Shown one piece after another: positions 8,143 to 15,973 of a stretch of DNA of 64,000 nt. How positions within the stretch are numbered: position 1 is the first letter of the stretch; each line of letters opens with the position of its first letter. Where the stretch lies: NCBI RefSeq assembly GCF_003171675.1, contig NZ_QFZQ01000010.1:62001-126000 (forward strand). Reading direction: 5' to 3'. The DNA is from Reichenbachiella versicolor (GTDB lineage: Bacteria; Bacteroidota; Bacteroidia; Cytophagales; Cyclobacteriaceae). Below the pieces are notes generated by a model. It saw only the letters and a program-made list of their open reading frames with translations. It was not told where the DNA came from and made no database searches. The translations under genes were made by a program, and so were the position numbers.

Positions 8143-8805
8143 ATGGGAAAGAAATCGAAGGAGTTAGATGAATTGAGAGATCAGTATAGCCTTCTGATTA
8201 ATGCTAGAAATTTTCATTACGATAATTTCAACAAATGGCTAACTTACTTCTACGTAGCCAATGGCGCACTTTTTATTGGTTACTTACAAGTCTTGACTTC
8301 AAAAATAGAAATCGATACGACTCCTATATTGCTTGTTGGTTTTTTGGCAGGCCTATTGCTTTATTGGTCTAGTAAGGGATATTACTATTGGAATATTAAC
8401 TTCATTTTGCTAGTCAACAATTATGAGAAACGTATTCTACGTCTAAAGAAGGGCAATCGGATATATTCAGTATTTGCCAATAAAAATGTTCAAAACAAGT
8501 ATTGGTCTCCGATAAGCGGAGCCAATTACAGTACTTCTAAGATTGCAATTATGTTTGCATTTATAATTTGTGTTGCGTGGGGGTGTCTGCTATTAGATAA
8601 GTTGGACGTTTCTTTAAGCGGAAGGTTACTTAAGCTGCCAAATGAGGTTAATCATTGTATTGATTCTTCAATTTTGGTGATAGTCCTTAGCGCTATTACT
8701 CCTTTGATGAAAATCGGATCAGAAAAGATTACATCGAAACGGAAAACATGTTGGTTTTTAGCAAGTAATACAGATCCACTGGATGATTTAAAACTTAAGC
8801 AATAG
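8143..8805 (+). CDS. four-helix membrane protein at the end of the defence-like operon, 220 aa
   Basis: Four hydrophobic segments are visible: about 33-52, 63-83, 146-166 and 182-202. A basic cytoplasmic loop (about 95-145) lies between the second and third, and the N terminus is a charged helix. No enzymatic motif is visible. The arrangement recalls the small membrane proteins, such as SLATT types, that act as pore-forming effectors in defence loci, but I cannot assign it to that family. The gene lies 16 bp after the methyltransferase, with a GGTGG upstream of ATG that may serve as a ribosome site. A role as a membrane-acting effector or sensor is inference from position only. Confidence 0.72.
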   Translation: MGKKSKELDELRDQYSLLINARNFHYDNFNKWLTYFYVANGALFIGYLQVLTSKIEIDTTPILLVGFLAGLLLYWSSKGYYYWNINFILLVNNYEKRILRLKKGNRIYSVFANKNVQNKYWSPISGANYSTSKIAIMFAFIICVAWGCLLLDKLDVSLSGRLLKLPNEVNHCIDSSILVIVLSAITPLMKIGSEKITSKRKTCWFLASNTDPLDDLKLKQ

Positions 8806-8809
8806 GGAG

Positions 8810-9568
8810 TTACAGAATAGGAAACACATAAGCACGTCCACCATTGTAATCAATTACGTCAAGTGATTCGTTAGTAGGTTCAGTAAGATTAAGGTCATTC
8901 GGTACTTTGAATCTCAAATACATTTGAACTAAGTCAATAGTTGCATTTCCAGCTTCAAGAATAGAATTAAACCATTCTAGGTCTTCATTGGACTCGATCA
9001 ATCCCGTTTGAAATTTCATTGGACGATGAAGTCCGTTTTTGAAAGTAACAGCACTTTTACGATATCTACCTTTATCTAGTACTATAAAGGACTTATTTTC
9101 AATTTCCGAATAGGCACTAGTCAATTGAGAACCTAATGACGCAAGTTTATTAGAAATGAATTTAATCCTTTTGTCAAGAACTTCATTGATAATAGAACTA
9201 ATGAGTTCGGTTGACATAGGTAGAGTCTTACCCTCAGTATTTTCGAAAGAGTTGAAATCAGAAGGGTCATATAATGACCTCTCAGAAGTTAAAGACAATT
9301 CAGAATGGTAATTATCAATAATCTCAGCAAAGTCTTTTAGATTCTCTTTTGAATAGCTAAAACGTGTTGCTAGAGCTAAATGGATATTACCATCAGTGGA
9401 GCCATATATTGAGAAATTCTCTGGAGTTTTATTCTTTGATGGTTTCCACCCTTTTGATTTAGCAAGTAACCAAAGCCCTTCAAAAATTCGGGAAGGAATG
9501 AAGTATTGACCCATACTATTAGTTATGATGTAGTGGTCAGGAATTAGATCATCGATTCTTTTAGTCAT
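8810..9568 (-). CDS. hypothetical protein, 252 aa
   Basis: Not recognised. A soluble protein with a mixed N-terminal domain (about 1-95), a middle helical region (115-155) and a beta-rich C-terminal part. Its segment IIDNYHSEL (near 84) resembles IIKNYHSWI in the divergently transcribed neighbour at 9660, each after a hydrophobic strand, so the two could share a domain. It is convergent with the membrane-protein gene, with only 4 bp between the stops. A 91-bp divergent promoter region with two palindromes separates it from the next gene. Confidence 0.6.
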   Translation of the reverse strand: MTKRIDDLIPDHYIITNSMGQYFIPSRIFEGLWLLAKSKGWKPSKNKTPENFSIYGSTDGNIHLALATRFSYSKENLKDFAEIIDNYHSELSLTSERSLYDPSDFNSFENTEGKTLPMSTELISSIINEVLDKRIKFISNKLASLGSQLTSAYSEIENKSFIVLDKGRYRKSAVTFKNGLHRPMKFQTGLIESNEDLEWFNSILEAGNATIDLVQMYLRFKVPNDLNLTEPTNESLDVIDYNGGRAYVFPIL

Positions 9569-9577
9569 TAAATTCGA

Positions 9578-9611
9578 GTTTATTTAAACTATTTATTGAG
9601 GTCGTTTAAAC
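9578..9611. promoter_or_regulatory. paired palindromes in a divergent promoter
   Basis: GTTTATTTAAAC (9578-9589, five-base arms around TT) and the perfect palindrome GTTTAAAC (9604-9611) lie 24 bp apart, centre to centre, in the 91 bp between two divergent genes. They could be operators for a dimeric repressor. The short A/T-rich sequences limit confidence. Confidence 0.35.
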
Positions 9612-9659
9612 AGATTCTTACTCGATTATTAGCTTGTGCACCAATAAACCTTATTCAGT

Positions 9660-10142
9660 ATGGGACTTGATCTAGAAAGGCAAAAAGAAATTGTAGTACA
9701 TGTGCTCAAAAGATTGGGAGAGAATAGGCTATTCTTAGGAAGTGGCAACAGGTTATCGCTTATGACCAAAGATGAAGGTAGAGTTCTAATTTATACAGAC
9801 GTTAAGTCCAAGATCACATTGTTAGGTGAAATTCCACACAATTGTTTGATCGGATCAGAAGATATAGAATTTAGCTATCGATCAGACCTTTGGGTTAGCA
9901 GCAATGGGAAAGGCATCTACCAAAAGAAGACTAGCGGAGATTCCGAAAAAAAGCCAGCACGATTTGATGGTAACGGAATCGCTACTACCATATTCTATGA
10001 GGAAGAGGGTCAAGAAAGTCAGTTGCAAGAAATCATTAAAAACTATCACAGCTGGATCAGTACGTTTGACGACCTAAATGATGTACGCAGAGAAATGAAT
10101 TTAAAGTTTGGTCTCAAAAATAATGAGACCAAACCGTCATGA
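9660..10142 (+). CDS. hypothetical protein, 160 aa
   Basis: No known family recognised. The protein starts with a charged helix, continues with probable beta strands and ends in a helical region with the IIKNYHSWI motif shared with the divergent gene at 8810-9568. It has no signal peptide or membrane segment. The last codons include a 10-bp-stem hairpin (10107-10133) that probably ends transcription of the convergent gene at 10143. The two stop codons are directly adjacent. Confidence 0.6.
   Translation: MGLDLERQKEIVVHVLKRLGENRLFLGSGNRLSLMTKDEGRVLIYTDVKSKITLLGEIPHNCLIGSEDIEFSYRSDLWVSSNGKGIYQKKTSGDSEKKPARFDGNGIATTIFYEEEGQESQLQEIIKNYHSWISTFDDLNDVRREMNLKFGLKNNETKPS
10107..10133 (-). terminator. 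hairpin inside the 3' end of a gene, serving the convergent gene
   Basis: Perfect arms TTTGGTCTCA and TGAGACCAAA with a 7-nt loop. On the minus strand the hairpin lies just after the stop of the 10143-11342 gene and is followed by CTTTAAATT. It is embedded in the codons of the plus-strand gene. Confidence 0.55.
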
Positions 10143-11342
10143 TTAATTACCAGTTTCAAACTGTTTTAAAAAATCGATTGGAGGATCAAACACGGGGTCA
10201 AAAGGTTTAGTCTTCTCACTAAGCCTTATTAGACCTTGAGGATTCTTCATAAATGAGGCTTGAGAGTTTTCCATTAGGAATCCCGTTTCAATAAGATCAA
10301 TAGGAGCGATAAACAAAAAGTCATGTTTCAGTAAGTTCAATTCTTTCCGATGAAAGATATGATCAATGATTAAGTCGGGATTATGTTCATCTACATAAAA
10401 GCAATAACTGGATACGAACTTCATATTGTCATGTTGGGTAACGAAAATTTGAAGTAGATACTCATTCCCCATTATTTTACTCATATCGAGTAGAACTCTT
10501 CCAATGTTGTATTTTAACTCAACTTCGGTTTCATTGTTCTCAGAATTGATATAGCCTTCATGAAAGGGATAAGGTGATTCATAAATATAACCTACAGAGA
10601 AACTATTTCTCATTACATCTTCATTATTAACCTCCCCAATCAGTATTTCGTAATGATCAACAGGGTCATTGTAACCAACGAACATTGGAATCAACTCATG
10701 ACAAATTTCCCAAATGGATCTTTTAATTGAGCCTTTAATGTAATTGGAGATTAAATAATCACCACCAATAACTTCTTTCCAAGAATGAAACTTGGTATGT
10801 GTATAAAGTATCATAGAAACATTCTTAGTTAATAGACTTTGAAGTGAAACCAAGTTATCCATCATCATTTCTTCAAACTCGCTACCAATTAGGTCTTCAT
10901 CCCCCGTTTTACTAATAAACCTTGCACAATTCTCGGTTATGATAGGTTGATCCAGTATCTCAGAATTATAATCACCAAAGATCAATTGGTAATGAAAACC
11001 ATTATCCACTACATAGTTCTTAACTCTCTGGAGAAGGTGTTTGTGAAGTAATCCATATCCATAATAACCCGCAGGTAAGGTGTATTTCATGTCCTCAGAT
11101 ATTTTATCGTCCCTTTTGAGAATATGAAAATCAATTGGTGTGTCAATCAGAAGATTCAAAGTCCGTTGACCAGTTATAGCCTTTTGTTTTTTTCTATGAA
11201 TTCTTTCAAGATGTTCATAAATGTACCTTTCGATGAGTAATGCTCTTTCAGTTTGCGTTGGGGCACTTACCGTAATAATTGGAGCAGGCGTTTTAAATTC
11301 AATTTCAAACCGTTGATCATAGCGTCTAAATTTTTCATTCAT
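10143..11342 (-). CDS. hypothetical protein, 399 aa
   Basis: Not recognised. A large soluble protein with no signal peptide, no membrane segment and no NTP-binding or nuclease motif that I can identify. The N-terminal 60 residues are basic, with a helix rich in Arg and Lys near 35-57 (RYIYEHLERIHRKKQK). The rest alternates strands and amphipathic helices. It sits between the defence-like cargo and the replication module and is transcribed toward the former. It could be element-specific cargo. Nothing in the sequence says what it does. Confidence 0.6.
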   Translation of the reverse strand: MNEKFRRYDQRFEIEFKTPAPIITVSAPTQTERALLIERYIYEHLERIHRKKQKAITGQRTLNLLIDTPIDFHILKRDDKISEDMKYTLPAGYYGYGLLHKHLLQRVKNYVVDNGFHYQLIFGDYNSEILDQPIITENCARFISKTGDEDLIGSEFEEMMMDNLVSLQSLLTKNVSMILYTHTKFHSWKEVIGGDYLISNYIKGSIKRSIWEICHELIPMFVGYNDPVDHYEILIGEVNNEDVMRNSFSVGYIYESPYPFHEGYINSENNETEVELKYNIGRVLLDMSKIMGNEYLLQIFVTQHDNMKFVSSYCFYVDEHNPDLIIDHIFHRKELNLLKHDFLFIAPIDLIETGFLMENSQASFMKNPQGLIRLSEKTKPFDPVFDPPIDFLKQFETGN

Positions 11343-11840
11343 GATTCGAATAATTTTAGTTCATAAGACCACACCGTGTAGCCTTTTGGCATAATTAGGG
11401 CGGTTATGAACTATTTGAAATCAGCAATTTGAATCATGATCCTTGATGAATGAATGTGATTTAATTTGACAGGTACATTACGATTTTTTATTAGAAATTT
11501 CAGCCATTACACCGATTTCATGGAATTTGAGAATCGCATTTTTTTATTTCATCGTCAAGCATTTTTTGATTTCGATACAGTTTATGATGTGGTGAGTGTA
11601 ATGGTGTAATGGAAGCAGTTGTATAGTTGGCAGAGGCAGTTTTCAATTACAGTTAAGGTAAGGGGAGCTGTAATCGTTGTAGGGAGGTTTGAATAAGAAA
11701 AAATCAAAACAACATTGAAAAAAGAAGGGGTGAGAATGTCAAAGTCTGGCATGTTCATTCACCAAAGGTCAAGCAATAGATTCTCAATAAGAATGACATA
11801 GGAGATCAGATAATTTGGCATCAAATCAAACAATAAAACG
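11343..11840. other. 498-bp non-coding region with TGTAATGG repeats, candidate replication origin or operator
   Basis: No gene is visible. Two tandem TGTAATGG units lie at 11597-11612, and an inverted copy, CCATTACA (inside CCATTACACC), lies at 11504-11511, giving a 10-bp inverted repeat with 11603-11612. The region between is T-rich. This lies directly upstream of the primase-helicase gene, where an iteron-type origin or an autoregulatory site would be expected. The role is inferred. Confidence 0.4.
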
Positions 11841-14246
11841 ATGTCATATATCTCATACTATCAAGACGCATATGCAGACGAACCAAATAAGTCGGTCACA
11901 TTGGAAGAGGTCGCAACTATTATTCAATCTACTGAACTAGAGAAGAAAACGAATAAAATCAGACAGGCTATTGAGAAAAACAATGGCAAAAAAGGCGATC
12001 AGATCACAGCTCTAAAGAAGAAATTACCAATGGTGAGTTTTGCAGGGAAATTTGCTAAACGCAAGTCTATCACATTGATAGAATATAGCTCAATGTTGGT
12101 GATTGATATTGACGATCTTGAATCAATAGAGGAGGCTGAGCTACTAAAAGAAGATGTGAAAAATATGAATCATGTGGCATTGAGCTTTGTCTCGCCAAGC
12201 GGTTTGGGGCTAAAAGTAGTTCACGTTGTCAAATATGATGAGAGCATCGACCCTTTTCAATTTCATAAACTCGCTTTTGAAACTGTCTCTAGAAGGTACC
12301 GGAGGTCGGGAATAAATATAGATGAGTCTGGAAAGGATATCACTAGGTCTTGTTTTCTGGGTTATGATTCAAATCTCTATTTGAATTTAGATGTGTCGCC
12401 ATTAGAGTTTGATGCTAAAACCATGCTTCAAGCAAAACCATCGTCACATACACATTTCCACGAGCAAGAAATGTTAAGTAGCGATAGTGTTGAATACGTA
12501 ATTACAAAAGGTGTATTAGGTTATTTGAACGACAACAAACTATCCATCACCGAAGATTATTTAAAATGGAGAAATGTTGGATATGGACTTAAATCAGAGT
12601 TCGGAGAAGAGCTAGGTCGAAGCTTGTTTCATGATTTCTCAAAAAGAGACCGATCGTACAATGCCAAAGAAGTCGATGAGCAATTTGATAAAGGAATGGA
12701 AGAATATCCTAATGGAATAGGGATCGGAACAATCATACAATATGCACAAAGGCTAGGCTACAAATACCCAACACTGGATAAGGAACACAAGAACTCTTTA
12801 GAGGTAAAGAGAGCAAAGAGCAAACTAGCATTAGCAGACATTCAAATTAGACTCAACTCTTTTAACAACTGCCGTGAGATTAGATATGGATCAAAGGATT
12901 GGAGAAGAATTGAGGATAATGATTTATGCGAGATCTATATAAATGTTCTGCATCGTACATATCGAAAAGCAGATTGTGATGATTTGCTCACGACCATTGC
13001 TATGTCTAATCGATTCGATCCCGTTAAAGACTATCTAGAGAGACTTGAAGAGGTTAATGGAGAACAGCATATATCGAAATTAGTTGAAACGATTGAACCT
13101 GCTAGCACCAAGGATAAAGAGATATTATACATCATGATCAGAAGGTGGTTAATTGGGCTGATTTCATCGTTAATTGAGGATAAGCAAGCCAACGAAAATG
13201 TATTAGTGTTAATCGGGAGTCAAGGCTTAGGTAAAACACAATGGTCAAAGAGATTATTGCCAACAGATTGGCAAGAGTATTTTGCTACTAAGAATTTAAC
13301 TCCTGGGGTAAAGGATGATGAATTGATGCTTGGTCAATATATCTTAATTCTAATGGATGAACTCAGTTCAGTATTGACAAAGAAGGCATCTAACGAAGCC
13401 TTTAAAGAAATGCTAAGTATGGATAAAATTAGTCATCGTAAACCATACGCTAGAGAAGTTTCAAATCATGTTCGAAAAGCAAGTGTCATTGGAACATCTA
13501 ATACAGATGAGATTTTGAAGGATCAAACAGGGAATAGAAGGTTTTTCCCGATTAATGCCAAGAGTATCAATTACAAGCATAATGTCGATATGAGGTTGGT
13601 GTTTGCGGAAGTATATCAATTGTATAAGAATGGTGAACGTGGTCATTTGACAAAAACAGAACGGGAGAAGCTAGATAAGCATAATTTGAAATTTGAAGCA
13701 ACGAATCCGTATGTTGAATACATATCAAAGTTTTGCAGAATAGGTAATACTCCAAATATGACATGTACAGAAATCATTGAAAGTATCAATGAAACTACAG
13801 TGCAAGAGAATGGTAGAATGAGAGAATTGATACCAGTCAGGTACTCACAGCAAGTCGGTATGATATTAAAAAGTATGAGGTTTAAGCAAACAAGTAGGAC
13901 TGTCAATGGAAAGACTAAAAGGTTATATGCGGTTAATTTCAATGCAGAAGGGTTTCCAGATTCAGAAACGAAACCAATTGACTCTTCAAAGCAGAGTAAA
14001 CCAGAGGATATGAACTCAATTACTGACTTGATGAACTCAATGCCAGACAGTAATCTCGAAATGGAAAATAAAGAATTACAAAAAGCCAAAAAGAGAGAAG
14101 AGGATATGGAAACAAAAAAGCTTGAGCGTTTAATACAAAATGAAGAACAAAAACATAGAGAGTCTCAAAAACCAAATAGTAAGAATAAGGATCAATCGAC
14201 TAGTAAGGATCAATCCAGTTCAAAAGACAATCCAAGTAATGATTAG
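11841..14246 (+). CDS. BT4734/VirE-type primase-helicase, 801 aa
   Basis: Three regions can be read. The N-terminal BT4734-like domain (about 40-200) has primase-type motifs: DID near 89-91, SPSGLGLKV near 118-126 and a later SCFLGYDSNLY. Residues about 225-310 look like a PriCT-2 domain (KWRNVGYGL ... NGIGIGTIIQYA). From about 340 on is a VirE/VapE-family ATPase with Walker A GSQGLGKT (near 457-465), Walker B LILMDE (near 503) and a conserved GTSN..E.L.D.TGNRRFFPI segment. The last 70 residues are low-complexity, charged and contain a KDQSxSKDQSSSKD repeat. Proteins of this type prime and unwind DNA of Bacteroidota mobile elements. It pairs with the polymerase-like gene 133 bp downstream. 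Confidence 0.85.
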   Translation: MSYISYYQDAYADEPNKSVTLEEVATIIQSTELEKKTNKIRQAIEKNNGKKGDQITALKKKLPMVSFAGKFAKRKSITLIEYSSMLVIDIDDLESIEEAELLKEDVKNMNHVALSFVSPSGLGLKVVHVVKYDESIDPFQFHKLAFETVSRRYRRSGINIDESGKDITRSCFLGYDSNLYLNLDVSPLEFDAKTMLQAKPSSHTHFHEQEMLSSDSVEYVITKGVLGYLNDNKLSITEDYLKWRNVGYGLKSEFGEELGRSLFHDFSKRDRSYNAKEVDEQFDKGMEEYPNGIGIGTIIQYAQRLGYKYPTLDKEHKNSLEVKRAKSKLALADIQIRLNSFNNCREIRYGSKDWRRIEDNDLCEIYINVLHRTYRKADCDDLLTTIAMSNRFDPVKDYLERLEEVNGEQHISKLVETIEPASTKDKEILYIMIRRWLIGLISSLIEDKQANENVLVLIGSQGLGKTQWSKRLLPTDWQEYFATKNLTPGVKDDELMLGQYILILMDELSSVLTKKASNEAFKEMLSMDKISHRKPYAREVSNHVRKASVIGTSNTDEILKDQTGNRRFFPINAKSINYKHNVDMRLVFAEVYQLYKNGERGHLTKTEREKLDKHNLKFEATNPYVEYISKFCRIGNTPNMTCTEIIESINETTVQENGRMRELIPVRYSQQVGMILKSMRFKQTSRTVNGKTKRLYAVNFNAEGFPDSETKPIDSSKQSKPEDMNSITDLMNSMPDSNLEMENKELQKAKKREEDMETKKLERLIQNEEQKHRESQKPNSKNKDQSTSKDQSSSKDNPSND

Positions 14247-14379
14247 TCAAATCCATTAAATACTATTCAATTAATTAAAAAACAAAGAGTAAAAAAAAGA
14301 ACAATCAATATCTGGTAAGATTCTTTAAACAGATCATTCATTCTCGATACAATAATTAAAACAAAATATTTATCGAAGA

Positions 14380-15753
14380 ATGAGTGATCTTTTGCTATTG
14401 CCACCATACCTGACTGAAGAGAGAATAAAAAAGATATCAAATGAAGTAGATGTTGATGTAGAAAGAGTCTTACTATTCTATAGCCTATTGATGTATCGTA
14501 ACATTCATGAGTCAAATAAGTACGAGAAACCCTTTACCGAAAGTCGATTGACTGACCATCATCAAGTCCACTCAAGTATGCTTAAAATAATTTTCGGGCG
14601 TTCGAAATACAGAAAGACGATTGAGGTATTGATGAAAATGGGATTATTAAAAATCAACGATTCTTATTCCACAGGAATTCAAACTGATACCGTTAACAGA
14701 TCAGGATATACAAAGAAATACAAGATACCAGAGATGATGCTAGATGTGTTTTATTCCTCTAGCCATATCGAATATAGATTGAAGTCAAAAAGAGTGCTAA
14801 AGGCAAAACAAAGGATGCTTAAAGAGATCATCATTGGAAGGCGTTCAACAATAAGGTTGTCTCATTCGGTTTCAGAAATATTGAAAAAGTCTCTTTCAAA
14901 AATTGACTCTCAATCATTACCGAGAATTGCGAGACACCATCACAAACTTGGACCGTCTATGGATACATTTGGTAATAGGATATTTTCATGTATTACAAAT
15001 ATCAAATCAGAATTAAGACCCGAAATCAGATATAGTGATATCGATGAGAAATTAATCGAGTTTGATCTTAAAACGTCTCAATTATACATGCTTGCCAACA
15101 TTAGTGTTGAATGGGTAGAATGCGTATTGTCTAAAAAAGATTCTGAGAAGTTGAAACCCTTGATTGAGAAATTAATTACATCAAGCGGATTTCAGATGTT
15201 CAGAAATGAGGTTCTTTTTAGTCAAGATAGAGATGTATATATCGGTTTGGCAAAGCATCTTGGTATTGAAAGGAAAGAAGCAAAAAAGCTAACTTACCAG
15301 TTGCTTTTTGGAGCAACTCAGGTAGAAAATCAAAACGTGAAAGAGTATTTTGATAAGGAATATAAAGGCTTTACTGATATCATCGATGAGATAAAATCAG
15401 TCAGATTAGTCGATTTGTCAGATATCAAGATGTATTCAATTATGGCTATTGTATTGCAAAGAATGGAAAGCAAAGTTGTATTAGAACATGTTGTCAAAGA
15501 AGCTATTGATAGCGGGATAGATAGAATACTTACCGTTCACGATGCTTGGATAATAAAACAGTCTCAAGCAGATAGGTTTTATCATATTGCTATGTTAGTT
15601 TGTGAGAGAGTGCTAGGTACAAAGCCAAGAATTGAAATTGAGGACAAACAAAAAAAAAGAGCTCATAAGAGCTCTTCTACTTTCTCAAAATTGACAGCTA
15701 CCGACTCAGGCAGGCATACTAACAGAGATCATTCGTTTCAGTTCAGTTCGTGA
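14380..15753 (+). CDS. family-A DNA polymerase-like protein without exonuclease domain, 457 aa
   Basis: The C-terminal half carries family-A polymerase signatures in order. Motif A is IEFDLKTSQLYMLA (D229, Q234). Motif B is R298, K302, Y306, F310 and G311, with the same four-residue spacing as the T7 polymerase O-helix. There is an LQ at 359-360 where the conserved Gln helix lies, and motif C is VHDAW (H387, D388). Both catalytic aspartates are present. The first 210 residues lack an exonuclease domain and look helical, with a winged-helix-like segment (about 25-115). It follows the primase-helicase, so it probably copies the element's DNA. The reading frame runs through an A9 tract and terminator hairpin (15650-15676) and overlaps the next gene; one extra A would end the protein at TAA inside the hairpin loop. 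Confidence 0.72.
   Translation: MSDLLLLPPYLTEERIKKISNEVDVDVERVLLFYSLLMYRNIHESNKYEKPFTESRLTDHHQVHSSMLKIIFGRSKYRKTIEVLMKMGLLKINDSYSTGIQTDTVNRSGYTKKYKIPEMMLDVFYSSSHIEYRLKSKRVLKAKQRMLKEIIIGRRSTIRLSHSVSEILKKSLSKIDSQSLPRIARHHHKLGPSMDTFGNRIFSCITNIKSELRPEIRYSDIDEKLIEFDLKTSQLYMLANISVEWVECVLSKKDSEKLKPLIEKLITSSGFQMFRNEVLFSQDRDVYIGLAKHLGIERKEAKKLTYQLLFGATQVENQNVKEYFDKEYKGFTDIIDEIKSVRLVDLSDIKMYSIMAIVLQRMESKVVLEHVVKEAIDSGIDRILTVHDAWIIKQSQADRFYHIAMLVCERVLGTKPRIEIEDKQKKRAHKSSSTFSKLTATDSGRHTNRDHSFQFSS
15656..15676 (-). terminator. strong minus-strand terminator within the polymerase-like frame
   Basis: Perfect arms AAGAGCTC (15657-15664) and GAGCTCTT (15669-15676), with an ATAA loop. On the minus strand the stem is followed by an uninterrupted T-run (complement of A9, 15650-15658). 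It lies 30 bp past the stop of the small gene at 15706-15867. Confidence 0.75.
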
Positions 15754-15867
15754 AAGCGACTTATCTTCTTTACTTGACTTTGGGTTCTCCAAGATGTTGA
15801 GCAATAGGTCAACCATTCCGTTTGAACTAACATTGATTGTTGATTTTACCTCTTTTTTGTTTTCCAT
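15706..15867 (-). CDS. small hypothetical protein, 53 aa
   Basis: ATG at 15867 gives a 53-residue charged protein starting MENKKEVKST, with a short helical segment (MVDLLLNILENP) and a Lys/Ser-rich tail ending in SMPA. An upstream in-frame extension to 15936 looks untranslated. A strong terminator 30 bp after the stop supports a real gene. Its 3' end overlaps the long reading frame of the polymerase-like gene on the other strand. No known family. It could be a small regulator of the replication module. Confidence 0.5.
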   Translation of the reverse strand: MENKKEVKSTINVSSNGMVDLLLNILENPKSSKEDKSLSRTELKRMISVSMPA

Positions 15868-15973
15868 GATTTCATAAAATTTGATTGTGAACAAATTGAT
15901 TATGAGACAATTGTAACCAATCGACCAACATGACAAAATGGTTTAATGAAATTCTTAACACTTTGTTAATGAG

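Noticed and set aside
13567-14089. Minus-strand reading frames within the primase-helicase gene
   Set aside because: Opposite a gene with clear domains; they lack domain content of their own.
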